A stretch of 64,000 bases of DNA from Zonotrichia leucophrys gambelii (taxonomy: Eukaryota; Chordata; Aves; Passeriformes; Passerellidae): positions 1,302,001 to 1,366,000 of the forward strand of contig NC_088179.1 in NCBI RefSeq assembly GCF_028769735.1, read 5' to 3'. Positions 24,201 through 35,124 of this stretch are shown piece by piece; within the stretch, counting starts at the first letter, position 1; every line of letters starts with the position of its first letter. The translations under genes and the position numbers were made by a program. The notes under the pieces were generated by a model, which was not told the origin of the DNA, made no database searches, and saw nothing but the letters and a program-made list of their open reading frames with translations.

Positions 24201-24894
24201 TTTACACAAAAAATGTATTTCATCTTTCATTCTGTTTTGTGTGCCAGCAGTTTACAATAATTTTTAATCAAGTCAAAGATTATCAGTGAACTAATTTTTA
24301 GATGTTAGGAGGGAGCAGGTAAAATCTTATGGTCAAGGTTACTTGTTGAGATCAGAGGTTGTTATTTAACTCTAGTGTTATAAGATTTCAGTATGATAGA
24401 CTTTATAATGAAAATGAGTGGTTAGTCAATTAAATTTTTGCTTTTAAAATTTCAGTCTTCTCCCCATCCCCTTTTTGGCTAGTGCTGTTATATTAGTACT
24501 TTGGAGGCTCCAGCTGAAATGAGGATCACACTGAAAAAAGGGAAAAGTTGAAGCTCTTGATCATTATTCAGGACATTTTTGGCTTCTGTTAGCCAGGTGA
24601 TCTGCTGGAGCTGAGATCTTGAGAGTTTTTATCTTGCACAGCAATGCAGTACCAGCCATTCTGGGACATTCAGAAATTGCCTACAATGTCCCAGACAGCT
24701 CTTTTCTGGCTATGTTCTGCATTTAACACCTGGCAGTGCTGCACTGCCCTGGGCAAGGTGCGCCCTGATTTGCCCTGTGCCACCTCCAAGAAAGGTCACC
24801 CGTTCTTAGAGTGAGCAAACAAGTATCGTGTCTAATGCCTGTGATGCAGCTCAGAGTGTGTCAGACTGAACACTGAGGTGTTTTAATTTTTCAG
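21271..24894 (+). other. KLHL24: KLHL24 intron 1 (remainder)
   Basis: Between the minisatellite and the acceptor TTTTTCAG at 24887-24894. GC falls from high near the island to AT-rich. No coding exon of another gene, RNA gene or named repeat was recognised. Confidence 0.5.
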
Positions 24895-24962
24895 CCCGTT
24901 GCACCGAGAAGGAGAAGCACTGCAAGTTTTTCTCAATGACTCTATAGCCAACTGATGTAACA
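24895..24962 (+). other. KLHL24: KLHL24 5'UTR part of exon 2, with two minimal uORFs
   Basis: A 68-nt leader segment runs from the acceptor to the start codon. It contains ATG-ACT-CTA-TAG at 24936-24947 (three codons) and a bare ATG-TAA at 24955-24960, whose stop ends 2 nt before the main ATG. Both upstream ATGs have poor context (T or C at -3); the main ATG has A at -3 and G at +4. All spliced forms using this exon carry both. Confidence 0.8.
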
Positions 24963-25882
24963 ATGGTACTAATATTGGGACGCAGACTGAACAGAGAGGA
25001 GAGCGGGATACGAGATTCCCCTGCAACCAAGCGGAAAGTCTTTGAAATGGACCCAAAGTCCTTGTCAGGCCCTGAGTTTTTCGACTTCTCCTCGGGATCA
25101 TCCCACGCAGAGAGCATTCTCCAGATCTTCAATGAATTCCGCGACAGCCGCCTGTTCACGGACGTCATCATCTGCGTGGAGGGCCGCGAGTTCCCGTGCC
25201 ACCGCGCCGTGCTCTCGGCCTGCAGCAGCTACTTCAGAGCCATGTTCTGCAACGACCACAGGGAGAGCAGGGAGATGCTGGTGGAGATCAACGGCATCTT
25301 CGCCGAGGCCATGGACTGCTTTCTGCAGTACGTGTACACGGGCAAGGTGAAGATCACCACGGAGAACGTGCAGTACCTGTTCGAAACGTCGAGCCTGTTC
25401 CAGATCAGCGTCCTGCGCGACGCCTGCGCCAAGTTCCTGGAGGAGCAGCTGGATCCCTGCAACTGCCTGGGCATCCAGCGCTTCGCCGACACGCACTCGC
25501 TCAAAACGCTCTTCACCAAGTGCCGCAACTTCGCGCTGCAGACCTTCGAGGACGTGTCCCAGCACGAGGAGTTCCTGGAGCTGGGCAAGGACGAGCTGAT
25601 CGATTACATCTGCAGCGACGAGCTGGTGATCAGCAAGGAGGAGCTGGTGTTCGAGGCCGTCATGCGCTGGGTGTACCGCGCCGTGGAGCTGCGCCGGCCC
25701 GTGCTCCACGAGCTGCTGACGCACGTCAGGCTCCCCCTCCTGCACCCCAACTACTTTGTTCAGACTGTGGAAGTGGACCAGCTGATTCAGAATTCCCCAG
25801 AGTGCTATCAGCTGCTGCACGAAGCCCGGAGGTACCACATCCTTGGGAACGAGATGATGTCTCCCAGAACTAGGCCACGCAG
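24963..25882 (+). CDS. KLHL24: KLHL24 coding exon 2: start, BTB and BACK
   Basis: Encodes residues 1-306 plus two bases and starts MVLILGRRLN. The whole BTB and BACK region lies in this single exon, ending CGCAG|GTAAGG. Its centre (about 25130-25740) is strikingly richer in G and C at third positions than its edges and than exons 3, 4 and 7. Confidence 0.97.
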
Positions 25883-28800
25883 GTAAGGGAATTCTTTTAA
25901 CCCTTTTTTCTGCAGAAGGACATAATTTGATGTACTGATGTTTGATATATGCATGCCTGGAGGAAAGCCTCTTGCAGATTATTTTACTTTGCTAAACTCT
26001 GGAGCTGCTGCAGTGACACTTTTGTACTTCCCCACATGCATGAAGCTCACATGTCTGAGGATGTGCATAAATGGGGCTTTTTACACAGAGCACTTTGTTG
26101 CTCTGAAAAAAGGTAAGTGAAGTTATATTACCTTGCAAGTAAAATACTTTCTTAAGGTTAATGTTTGCTAGGGGAGATCTTCAGTTACTTCATACAGTAG
26201 CAGTGTCTTGAAGAGAGCTTACTGTGCTGTGGCAGGAAAACCACTCCATTTCCCCAGCTTTCTATTTGTAACAAAGTCATGTAAACGTACAGTTCACCAC
26301 AAAGGATGTGGATGGGGTATTATGTTTTCAGAGCATTTCCTTGCTACATCACAAATATTTTACAGATGGAGTAGCACATGTATTTGTAATAGACAGCAGA
26401 GCAACAGGTTGTTAACTGTAAATAATCCAAATATTGTATTTTTAAAGAATCATGAAACAGTTCCTGAAGTATTTTGTGCTCATTCAGTGACATTTTAATA
26501 ATTCACAATTGCTGCTGCTTAATAATGTGTTACACAAATAGGTGACTGAGGTTGCAAGAAGAAATGAGGAAGAGTCCATTAGTGGCATTTATGAGCAATG
26601 GCTATTATGATTTTTTTTTCCTGAAAAATATTGTCCCTGCCTCATGTCAACGATAGTAGAGATGATAGTTCATGGTTAAGTCCAGCTGATTTGAGCCGTT
26701 TTTTATAAAACTGTATGTTACATTAAGGTGATGCAATGATGGTCTAGACAGATTGTATTAGGAGTTACTCCTCTTTGTTTACTCTTACTCATATGTGGTT
26801 GCTCTACTGTGACTCTGCAGGGAACCTTTATTTTTTTGGCAGGTGTTAAAGGCTTGCTTAAGGGGAAAAATAAGCAACTTGGCAGTGTTTGCCCCATTAG
26901 TGGCTTTCCAGTCCTCAGTCCTGCCATGAGAGCAGAAATTCATGCTGAAGTCCCTGAGCCCTGCTCCCCCCCAGGCTTTCTGGGCTGTGCACTGCCCTGG
27001 GAGGCCCTGGCATGGGAATTGCTGCAGTGCTTGCTCCTGGCCTGGAGGGAGGGAGCAGGGGAGCTCAGACAGCTGGAGGGGGCTGTGAGCTGCAGTGTTT
27101 GTTTGGTTTGGTGTTTGTTCTGCTTTTCTTACTCACTTGGCTGAGGAAGGCAAATACACTCAGGAGTTCTGTCAGTGTGGGGGATGTATGTGCTTGAAAT
27201 TCTGAATAACCCAGAGTGGGGCTCTGATGAAGTACCTTGCTTAATACAGGTGATTTCTGAAAATGGGGGGGTTTGTTGGTTTTACTGCTGAGTTTATTAA
27301 ACTGCAGTGGGAGCTTGAGTAGGTAGGAACAAGAGAAATAATTTACAAAGAGAAAAACTGGCTGGCATCCCAGCAGGAATTTTTTCCCCTTTTCTATATT
27401 ACATTCATGGAATAGTTCTTTGTCATTTGTTTCTGTTGTCTGTTTGTTTCCGTTGCCTATAGCAAAAAGGGATCATATTTTGAAATGGTTGCCAGGTCCC
27501 CCTTCCCCCATGTTTTTATCAACCTTTTCTGGGCATTTTGGGGGGCAATGGAGAGCTCTTTTCTTTTTTCTTGCCTTCCTCCAGTATCTTTTCTATATAA
27601 AGTGTTTCTAAAAGGAGACAGGCTACAGGATAAAAAATTCCCACCCCAATGCTTTTAGTGAAACTTTGGGATATAAATTGTGATCATTGTATGGATATGG
27701 ATGCACCTGTGGGTGAAATGTGTTCTACATGTTTTTTCAAAGAGCAGACTACATTGCAATTCAGTTTGATTTTTTTTTATTTTTGAAGCCAGTGAAGAGT
27801 TACCTGGCAATTTAAGAGTTAAATAAGAGTTTCCAGTGTGGCATAACTGTTGTCTTTGCCACTAAGGCATCCTGGGCAAATGCAGGTCTTTCTGAGCCAG
27901 CCTTTCAGTTATGGACTTGCAACAGTGACATCTTGAGGCTTTGCTGTCCCTCCTGCTGTGACCCAGCAGCTCTGCAGGCTGAGGGCGGGCGGTGAGCAGG
28001 GACACTCCCATACCCCAAACTGGGTGTGCTTTGTGTTACCTTCAGGCTGTCATCAAAGCTGCTCTTGGGCTGCCTGGTACCTGTACCTGAGTGTGCTCTT
28101 TAACCAGAAATTAGGGTGTTCACACATTTGAACATGTCCTTTTTGGTTGCCTTTGGAAAGCTTTAATGGTGTTCCTTCTTTTTCCCACTTGGTGATGGGA
28201 TTCTATTTCACTTTGCATTTTCTCTGCTACCTCATTTACTACCCAAAATTAATTGAAACAGCAAGGAAGAAAAAAGTAATGATTTACCAGAATTTCTGTA
28301 GTTGGTTTGAATTTCTAAAATTTGTTTTCTGAACTTACCATGGTTTTGAATGTGATCTGTTTGAGCTACCCCAAGTTCTTCTGTCCAGCTCATGCTGTGC
28401 TGGTCGTGTTTTCACCTCAAGAGGTGTGTGTGGAGCTCAGGACTGTGGAAAGCCTGCCCTTGGGAATGCATGCAGTTGTGTGGCACTGTTGCTTGTCTTC
28501 CACTCCTTCACTTCTGTTTAATGCCCCTGTTCTTGGTGGGATGCTGTCTCCTCAGTGGTTACAGCCTGTTTTAAACTGTGTTACTTTGCTCACACTGTTG
28601 CATCTGAGGGCTACAAGAAGGGCTTCCTGTACTGCTGGTTGAGGTCACTGCTTTTTCTAACCTTCATTTAAATATAGCCTTAGTTCTTTTCTGGAATTAG
28701 CCTTTGCCTGGATGTTCTTTTTGTGTATTCCTACCACATTTTACTTTTTTTAAAAGCGGGTGTGCACTCTGTCATTTGAAAACAAAAATTTGGAACTAAC

Positions 28801-31800
28801 TATAAAACCTGCACAGTGCGAGACTCGTTCAAGAAAATACAATGGAGAACATTTCTCTTACCTGAAGAAAGAATCTGGTCATATAGGTACTAAAATGTTA
28901 GGAAATTTTTTTGTTCTCTTTGGATTTGAAATACTGTGCTAAATGAATATTTTCTTGAAAAACCCCATTTCATAAAAAGCTCTCTCTGAGCAAAGTTGTT
29001 TGGTTTGTTTAGTTTTAAGCCAAGTATTGATAATCTGTCACAATCATCCTTTCAGTGAGTGAATGGAGGCCTCAATTCTAACCTAGAAAGTAATGCACAG
29101 GCAAACCTCTTTGTACACAATTAGCTGGTGTCTTTGGGCTTGCTTCTAGGGCAAATTATGAGATGAGTGTCTTGCTTTTAGGGAAGTTCTTTTCCTGGGT
29201 ACTGCTTTGTTGGCACAGGAAGTTCTCCTTACCCTTTGAGAGATTCTTTTCAGAGTTGTTCCTCAAAAAAGCAAAAACCAGTAAACAGTAAATGCATAGA
29301 AACCAGGAAGGAGCGTGACTGCAAAGCTGAGCAGCTGCCAAGAGTTTCTTCTGGCAAGTTCAGGTGTGTAAGTGCCATTCCTCAGACACATCTCATTGTT
29401 CCCATCCTGTAGGATGTTAGCATTTAGCATTGCCTTTGCCTCTTTACAGTATTCTGGGTAAAAACATGTATGGAGTATTTCAATTTGGTGTGTGGTGACA
29501 AGGAGAGAGAAGGGCTCACGAGTTTTATTCATGATGTCTCAACACAGGGAAAGCCTCATCAGGATTTATAGGTGACTATGTGCCTAAGTTCATGTTGGGA
29601 ACTTGAGGGACAGATTGTATAACTTTTACCTCAAATCCAGTCATAAATATTTTCTTTATTTTTGAGAGAAGACTGTGGTACTCAGCAATGGCATGAATGT
29701 CTGCTCTATGAGATACCTGTTCACAGTGGGACCACAGTACAAAGCACAACACAACAAAAAGGCTCATCAGAAAATAAATCAATCTTACATTCAGTTTTGC
29801 TTAACTGACAGCAATCCTTGAAATAACTGTGTCAGTGCAAAGTGCTTTAATTTTAAAATGCTCTGGAAAGAAAGTTTGACAAATGCTGACTAGAAATCAA
29901 AAGTCTGAGAGGGGGAATAAAGGTGGTCACAGTTTGATTTGCATGTTAAACATAGTTGGTTGATTCCCTACATTCAAATGTGCATTAAGTTCTGTTAGAT
30001 AAGTGTTGTTGCTGTTGTGAATATAGAATATGTATAGTGCAGAAGCATCTGGTTATTAGAACAATAATCAGTGTGTGTGGAATAGAACTTAACAGTCTGT
30101 ATGGGTACATTGCAGTCTGTCTAATGCCTGATTTATTCCCACTGAATTGTAGTTTTTGGTTTTAGGTTTGAATTTTTCTTTCAGTCTTCCTTAATGTTTC
30201 CTCCTGTCACTGCAGGAGGAAACATTAACATTTTGCTGTACATTGGCTCTAAGGATTTTTGGTTTTCCTCATTTTAGTGACTACACTCCTTCTGCTTTTA
30301 AACACTTGGAAATTTATGTGCTGTAAAGTATTATTACTTTTGTAAAGCTCAGGAGGGGGAATGAAGACTGATTTCATTGTGGAATAGATTGTTCATCTCA
30401 TTATCTCTGGCCTGGCTTGAACTCTGTTTCTGATCTACATGTACAGTGAAAGGAAAAATATTACTATAATAAGAGCTTTCTATGTTATTTAATGACATGG
30501 TTTTTACACAGAACATTGTGCAGTGCAGCTCCAGCACTTACACAGGACTCCTGTCAGTGTGGTAACCTGCTGTGTAATGAGACAGCTGGAAACAGTGAAA
30601 ACCTGTTTGCTACTCTTTCTTCTATTTTCTTTTTTCATTGTTGTTATGAAATTAAAGCTAAATAGTATTTTTTCTGATTTTCAACGAGTTTTGAAGACAA
30701 TGTTGTTTGGCCTCCATGTACTAATAAATATCCCCTACATCTTAATTTTCTGTGTTCACTTTTTTAGATCAACTGGTTATTCTGAGGTGATAGTTGTGGT
30801 TGGAGGCTGTGAACGAGTTGGAGGCTTTAATTTGCCCTACACAGAGTGCTATGATCCTGTGACAGGAGAGTGGAAGTCACTGGCCAAACTTCCAGAGTTT
30901 ACCAAGTCTGAGTATGCCGTGTGTGCTCTGCGGAATGATATCCTTGTTTCAGGTGAATAATCCTAAACTATTCACGAGTTCTTTCTTTGCTTGGTTGGTT
31001 TTCCTTGTGTCCTGTTGGTGGGATGTGTTTGTTTTGGTTTGCTTTTTAAGTGGTGTGGCAGATCTTTGTACTGTGAACTTCCAGAAGCTCAGCTGAAAGT
31101 CACTTGCTGCTGTGAACACGGCCCCAGCACAGTCTTACTGTAAACAAAAGTGTTTTCTGGAGTTCTTGTTTGGCATGAATCTGCAGTTTTTTACAGCTGA
31201 TTCCAGGACATCAATTGTGTTTAAAGAGACCAGCTAAAGGCTTTGAAATACAGCAGGAGCCTGTGTGCAGCAACAGCTGGGAAAACTACAGATAAAAAAT
31301 CCCAAGCAGGCTTCTGCCAGCAGCACATTCAGGCCTTTAGCAAGGGGAAATGACAGGTGCAGCTGGTGGTTCAGCCAGCAGGCTGTGTGTGTTGGTTTAA
31401 CCAGAGCAGTTTCTCCTCAGGTGTGTGTGCCTGTGTCATTGGAACAGAGTGAGGAGCCAGGGAGATGCTCACAGAGCAGAGGGGGTGGGAGGGATGTGCA
31501 CGGGCAGGGCATTTCTGGGGGTCTCATCCAGGCCTCAGCACTACAGGAAATCTGAAGGGCTTGGGCAGAAGCCATTAAAATGCATTCCAGCTTCAGGGAA
31601 CAATCTGGTGTGATCTCAGCGTTATGGGAAAGTGTGAGGAAAGCAACTTACTGTGTGATTTTATCTTTGAAATCCATTGCAAATTACTTATTGAGTGTAA
31701 TGTATAAATACTGGTAGATTCTTATTACATCCCAAAAGGGGATGTAAAGTTTTCACTGCCCACTCTAGGAGAGGCATGTTAATAGTTAGCATTGTCCATT

Positions 31801-34800
31801 CAATATTTGGCATATGTTTCATTTTAAAGGTGGAAGAATCAATAGCCGGGATGTCTGGATTTATAACTCTCAACTTAACATTTGGATCAGAGTTGCCTCC
31901 TTAAATAAAGGCAGATGGAGACATAAAATGGCTGTTCTTCTGGGTAAAGTAAGAGAAGTATACCTTAATTTTTTTATAGTGGCAATGTTTGCTGTATATA
32001 AGGAAACAGAGGAGAAAATACTTAAGTATTACTTTGTATTTCATATAAAATAATTTAAAAATATTTTTATATGTTCAAATAAAATATTTCAAACAATTAG
32101 GCTCTTCATCAGTCAGACACTAGCCATGGACATGAAAATCATATTACTGCTCATCTATTTTTTTGGGGTTTTGTTTTTTCATCACTGAAGTGGCTTATTT
32201 CAAAGAAGCAGTTTTTTGGGAAGCAGAGAAGCATCTGGGCATCTGGATTTGCCTGTGCTTCAAAATGCTGTCTAACAGTTTATATTGTTATTAGCAGAAA
32301 CTGATAGTGCTCTGAATGTCAGCAATTTTATTTAATGGTTTCTGTTGAAATTAAGCAAACACATGTCATGTGGAAATGGGAGGTTTTGCTGTGTTTTGAA
32401 GGCAAGTATGCCTGACCATAAAACCACTAGTTGGGGCTCCCTTACTGAAATCTAGACAAGATGTGCATGTGGTGTCACTTGATCTTCTTAGAGATGAAAC
32501 GTGCAGCTAAGCAAGCAGAGGGAAGAAGGTAATCACAAATAATGAGGAGCTCTGCTTCCTAAATATGAAAGAAGAGACAAGAAAGTAGAGTTTACAAACT
32601 GAGAGGAAGAAATACTTCAGTAAGCAAGTAGGGAAAAAGCAAAATGCCAGAAATGCAAAGGTAAACTCAGATGGGTGTTTGCTGCTGTTGTTGAATGTTA
32701 TCTAAAAAAAGAGAAATACAGAGGAATGCCTTTTCTAACAAATGCTATTCAAAGAGGAAGTTTCTACTGCAGTATTAATAATAGTGTGCTTTGGCATGTG
32801 TTTGCAGTGTCATTCCACATGTGACTGAATGGAACTCTCCAGGGAGTCTTTACCTGTTATTTTCAGACCAAATTCTTCTCCTCCTCCTGTGTATAAATAA
32901 GAAATGTGAGCAATGTGTCCCTTGACAAAGCCAGCAGATCAGCTTTCTATTCATTCAGTGTGCTATTTAAGTGCAGTAGCTGCTGCAGACACAAGCTGAT
33001 GTGCTGTCCCCCCGTGTGCAGGTGTACGTGGTGGGAGGATACGATGGGCAGAACCGCCTGAGCAGCGTGGAGTGCTACGACTCCTTCTCCAACCGCTGGA
33101 CTGAGGTGGCTCCCCTGAAGGAGGCTGTGAGCTCCCCAGCTGTCACCAGCTGTGTGGGCAAACTCTTTGTCATCGGGGGTGGCCCTGATGACAACACCTG
33201 TTCCGACAAGGTCAGTTGGCTCTCTTGGGTTGCATCTTCTATTCACAGCAAACTGGATTTAAACCAGATCCTGCAGGAGATCTGCTTGAGCTGTTTTGTG
33301 CTGGATGGAGTGTGGAGTTATTCTAATAGAAAAAATACAGAGTAGAAAATGCTAATTGAGCAGTACACTGTTACTGTGGTCTTTCTCATGGATACATTGC
33401 ATTTGTCATTGGCTTCACAAGTTCTGTGAATTGATAAGTGGGAGTGTTTGGAAAACAATGTCCAATATTGCTCGTATGTATAAATTATTGATACATGGAG
33501 TTTGGGGAGGCACTGCTGCCTTGTCTCTCCTTGTGTGACCTGTGTGGGCATGCCAGGCTGTTCCTCCAGCTGGGCTCTCAGTCTGAAAGACCTGTTCCTG
33601 TTTCCAGGTTCAGTCTTACGATCCCGATACCAATTGCTGGTTGCTCCGTGCCACCATCCCCATTGCCAAGAGATGCATCACGGCCGTGTCCCTCAACAAC
33701 CTGATCTACGTGGCTGGAGGGCTCACCAAAGCCATTTACTGCTATGACCCCATTGAGGACTACTGGATGCATGTACAGAATACATTCAGCAGACAGGTAA
33801 TTACCAATCAAAAACCCAAAGACAGCTGAAAGGTGCTTTTTGGCATTGTTATCTTGGCGTTAAATAAGCATACATTTGCTTAACCATAATAGAATCACAT
33901 CTCTGATTCCATTCTTGCTTTAACTCTTCCTCTTGTAACTCAAAACATCACAGAAGAGGAAGTTTCTAAACCGGTAGCTCTTCAGCTGGCTCTTAAGCAG
34001 TCCAGGCTTTGCTTGAGAGCTGCTGCTGTTGGAGAATAGTGTAGTGAATGATGATTTCATTGTATAGACATTACATTCTGTTGTATGTTGTCATTTAGAA
34101 GGGAGTAATTTCCTTATAATTGATTAAAGCCTTGCAGTGTGACAGGAAGTACTGAAGGCTGTTTTTACAGTGTGAAAAAGCCCCACTGTGCAGCACAGAA
34201 AGTGTCTGACCTGAGCAGTGAGAGCTCTCTCATTTCCAGTGGGACACTGAGCAGGATTTGAACGAGTCTGCTCAGTAATGAAGTGTGTGTGCAGCAGTTA
34301 CATTTCCCCATGTTTTAAAAATACCAGTCACATATTCTGTAGTATTACCTAAGAGAAATTTGTTCTTTTTTCCCCAGCCTTCCCTCTGTTCCTCTGTTTT
34401 AATCTGTGTTCTCTGTTTAACTGAGTATTTTTTCCATGCCTCTTTTGAGGAAGAAATAAAATCCTATCTCTGTTTCAAGTAAGACACAGCATTGTCTTTT
34501 CTTGTGCACTGTTTTTAGTCGTGCCTTTTTCCTCTCCACATTTACATCCCTCTTCATTATCTGTTGCTCCTCTAAGGTGCTTCTCCTTTTTCCCATTCTT
34601 TGCATTAATAGTACCTACAGTGGTCCCTCTTCTGAAAACCTTTGTTCTCTCCTCATTCCCTATCTCAGATCTTTCAGTGGTAAGTACAGTGTTCCATTGT
34701 TCACTTTGTCTGAGCTCCATGTAGTAAAGGCTTGGAGCTGAAATAGACCTGTGCTGCTGCTTTCCCTAATTTCTGTGCTTTGTGCACTGGCCCTTTCAGG

Positions 34801-35124
34801 AGGGAACATTGTAGGCCAGGCTGTTTACAGAAGGCAGAGTGCTGCCCTCCTGCATGGGGGCAGACACAAATCAAATCTTGCTTTTTAAATAACCATGTGT
34901 TCCCTTGTGTTTTCTTGCAACAGGAGAATTGTGGCATGTCTGTGTGTAATGGAAAAATCTATATCCTTGGTGGAAGACGGGAAAATGGTGAAGCCACAGA
35001 CACTATTCTTTGTTATGACCCTGCCACAGGCATTATCACAGGAGTAGCAGCCATGCCCAGGCCAGTATCGTATCATGGCTGTGTCACCATTCATAGATAT
35101 AATGAAAAAGGCTTTAAACTGTAA
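24963..35124 (+). CDS. KLHL24: KLHL24, complete coding region in six exons (600 aa)
   Basis: Kelch-like 24 (KRIP6) is a CUL3 ligase adaptor linked to turnover of keratin 14 and intermediate filaments and to kainate-receptor regulation; it also promotes its own ubiquitination. Joining 24963-25882, 30768-30952, 31830-31948, 33022-33210, 33608-33796 and 34924-35124 gives 1803 nt, exactly 600 codons plus TAA. That is the length I recall for human KLHL24. BTB spans about residues 49-165 (LFTDVIICVEG, FPCHRAVLSACSSYFRAMF), BACK about 168-275, and six kelch blades about 314-600, marked by GG pairs (VVVGGCE, VYVVGGYDGQN, LFVIGGG, IYVAGG, IYILGG). Every intron has GT..AG ends and frame is kept throughout. 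Met29 is conserved with strong context; in humans, start-codon loss gives a protein from Met29 that causes skin fragility. The gene looks intact. Confidence 0.97.
25883..30767 (+). other. KLHL24: KLHL24 intron 2
   Basis: A 4.9-kb intron, mostly AT-rich, with no exon of another gene recognised. It contains a perfect stem-loop at 30191-30228. The acceptor is a T-rich tract ending TTTTTAG at 30761-30767. The open frame running into the exon from 30523 is intronic. Confidence 0.85.
30191..30228. repeat. Perfect inverted repeat, 16-bp arms and 6-nt loop
   Basis: Arm TTAATGTTTCCTCCTG (30191-30206), loop TCACTG, arm CAGGAGGAAACATTAA (30213-30228). The arms are exact reverse complements; pairing stops at both outer edges. 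It lies 540 nt before KLHL24 exon 3. Confidence 0.97.
30768..30952 (+). CDS. KLHL24: KLHL24 coding exon 3: first kelch blade
   Basis: 185 nt covering residues 307-368 and part of 369. It begins by completing Arg307 and reads STGYSEVIVVVGGCERVGGF, ending in DILVS and the split Gly codon before GTGAAT. Confidence 0.96.
30953..31829 (+). other. KLHL24: KLHL24 intron 3
   Basis: 877-nt intron with no independent feature seen. The acceptor is TTTTAAAG, with only a weak pyrimidine tract (CATTTTAAAG), so it is a relatively poor 3' splice site. Confidence 0.85.
31830..31948 (+). CDS. KLHL24: KLHL24 coding exon 4: second kelch blade
   Basis: 119 nt to residue 408, with pieces GRINSRDVWIYNSQLNIWI and GRWRHKMAVLLGK, ending AAA|GTAAGA. 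Confidence 0.96.
31949..33021 (+). other. KLHL24: KLHL24 intron 4
   Basis: 1.07-kb AT-rich intron. No feature recognised. Confidence 0.85.
33022..33210 (+). CDS. KLHL24: KLHL24 coding exon 5: kelch
   Basis: 189 nt, residues 409-471, phase 0 at both ends. Contains VYVVGGYDGQNRLSSVECYD and KLFVIGGGPDDN. The donor is AAG|GTCAGT. Confidence 0.97.
33211..33607 (+). other. KLHL24: KLHL24 intron 5
   Basis: 397-nt intron with nothing else seen. The acceptor is CTGTTTCCAG. Confidence 0.85.
33608..33796 (+). CDS. KLHL24: KLHL24 coding exon 6: kelch
   Basis: 189 nt, residues 472-534, phase 0 at both ends. Contains CITAVSLNNLIYVAGG and DYWMHVQNTFSRQ. The donor is CAG|GTAATT. Confidence 0.97.
33797..34923 (+). 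other. KLHL24: KLHL24 intron 6
   Basis: 1.13-kb intron. No gene or named repeat recognised. Confidence 0.85.
34924..35124 (+). CDS. KLHL24: KLHL24 last coding exon: final kelch blade and stop
   Basis: Residues 535-600 plus TAA. Reads ENCGMSVCNGKIYILGGRRE and ends HRYNEKGFKL. This closes the kelch propeller. Confidence 0.97.
   Translation, partial: ENCGMSVCNGKIYILGGRRENGEATDTILCYDPATGIITGVAAMPRPVSYHGCVTIHRYNEKGFKL

Noticed and set aside
25098..25873. A 246-codon antisense frame and a 225-codon shifted frame over KLHL24 exon 2
   Set aside because: Shadows of the GC-rich BTB-BACK coding sequence; the true frame matches KLHL24 throughout.
30523..30767. Upstream extension of the exon 3 reading frame
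   Set aside because: Intronic; a clear T-rich acceptor at 30767 and frame joining with exon 2 place the exon start at 30768.
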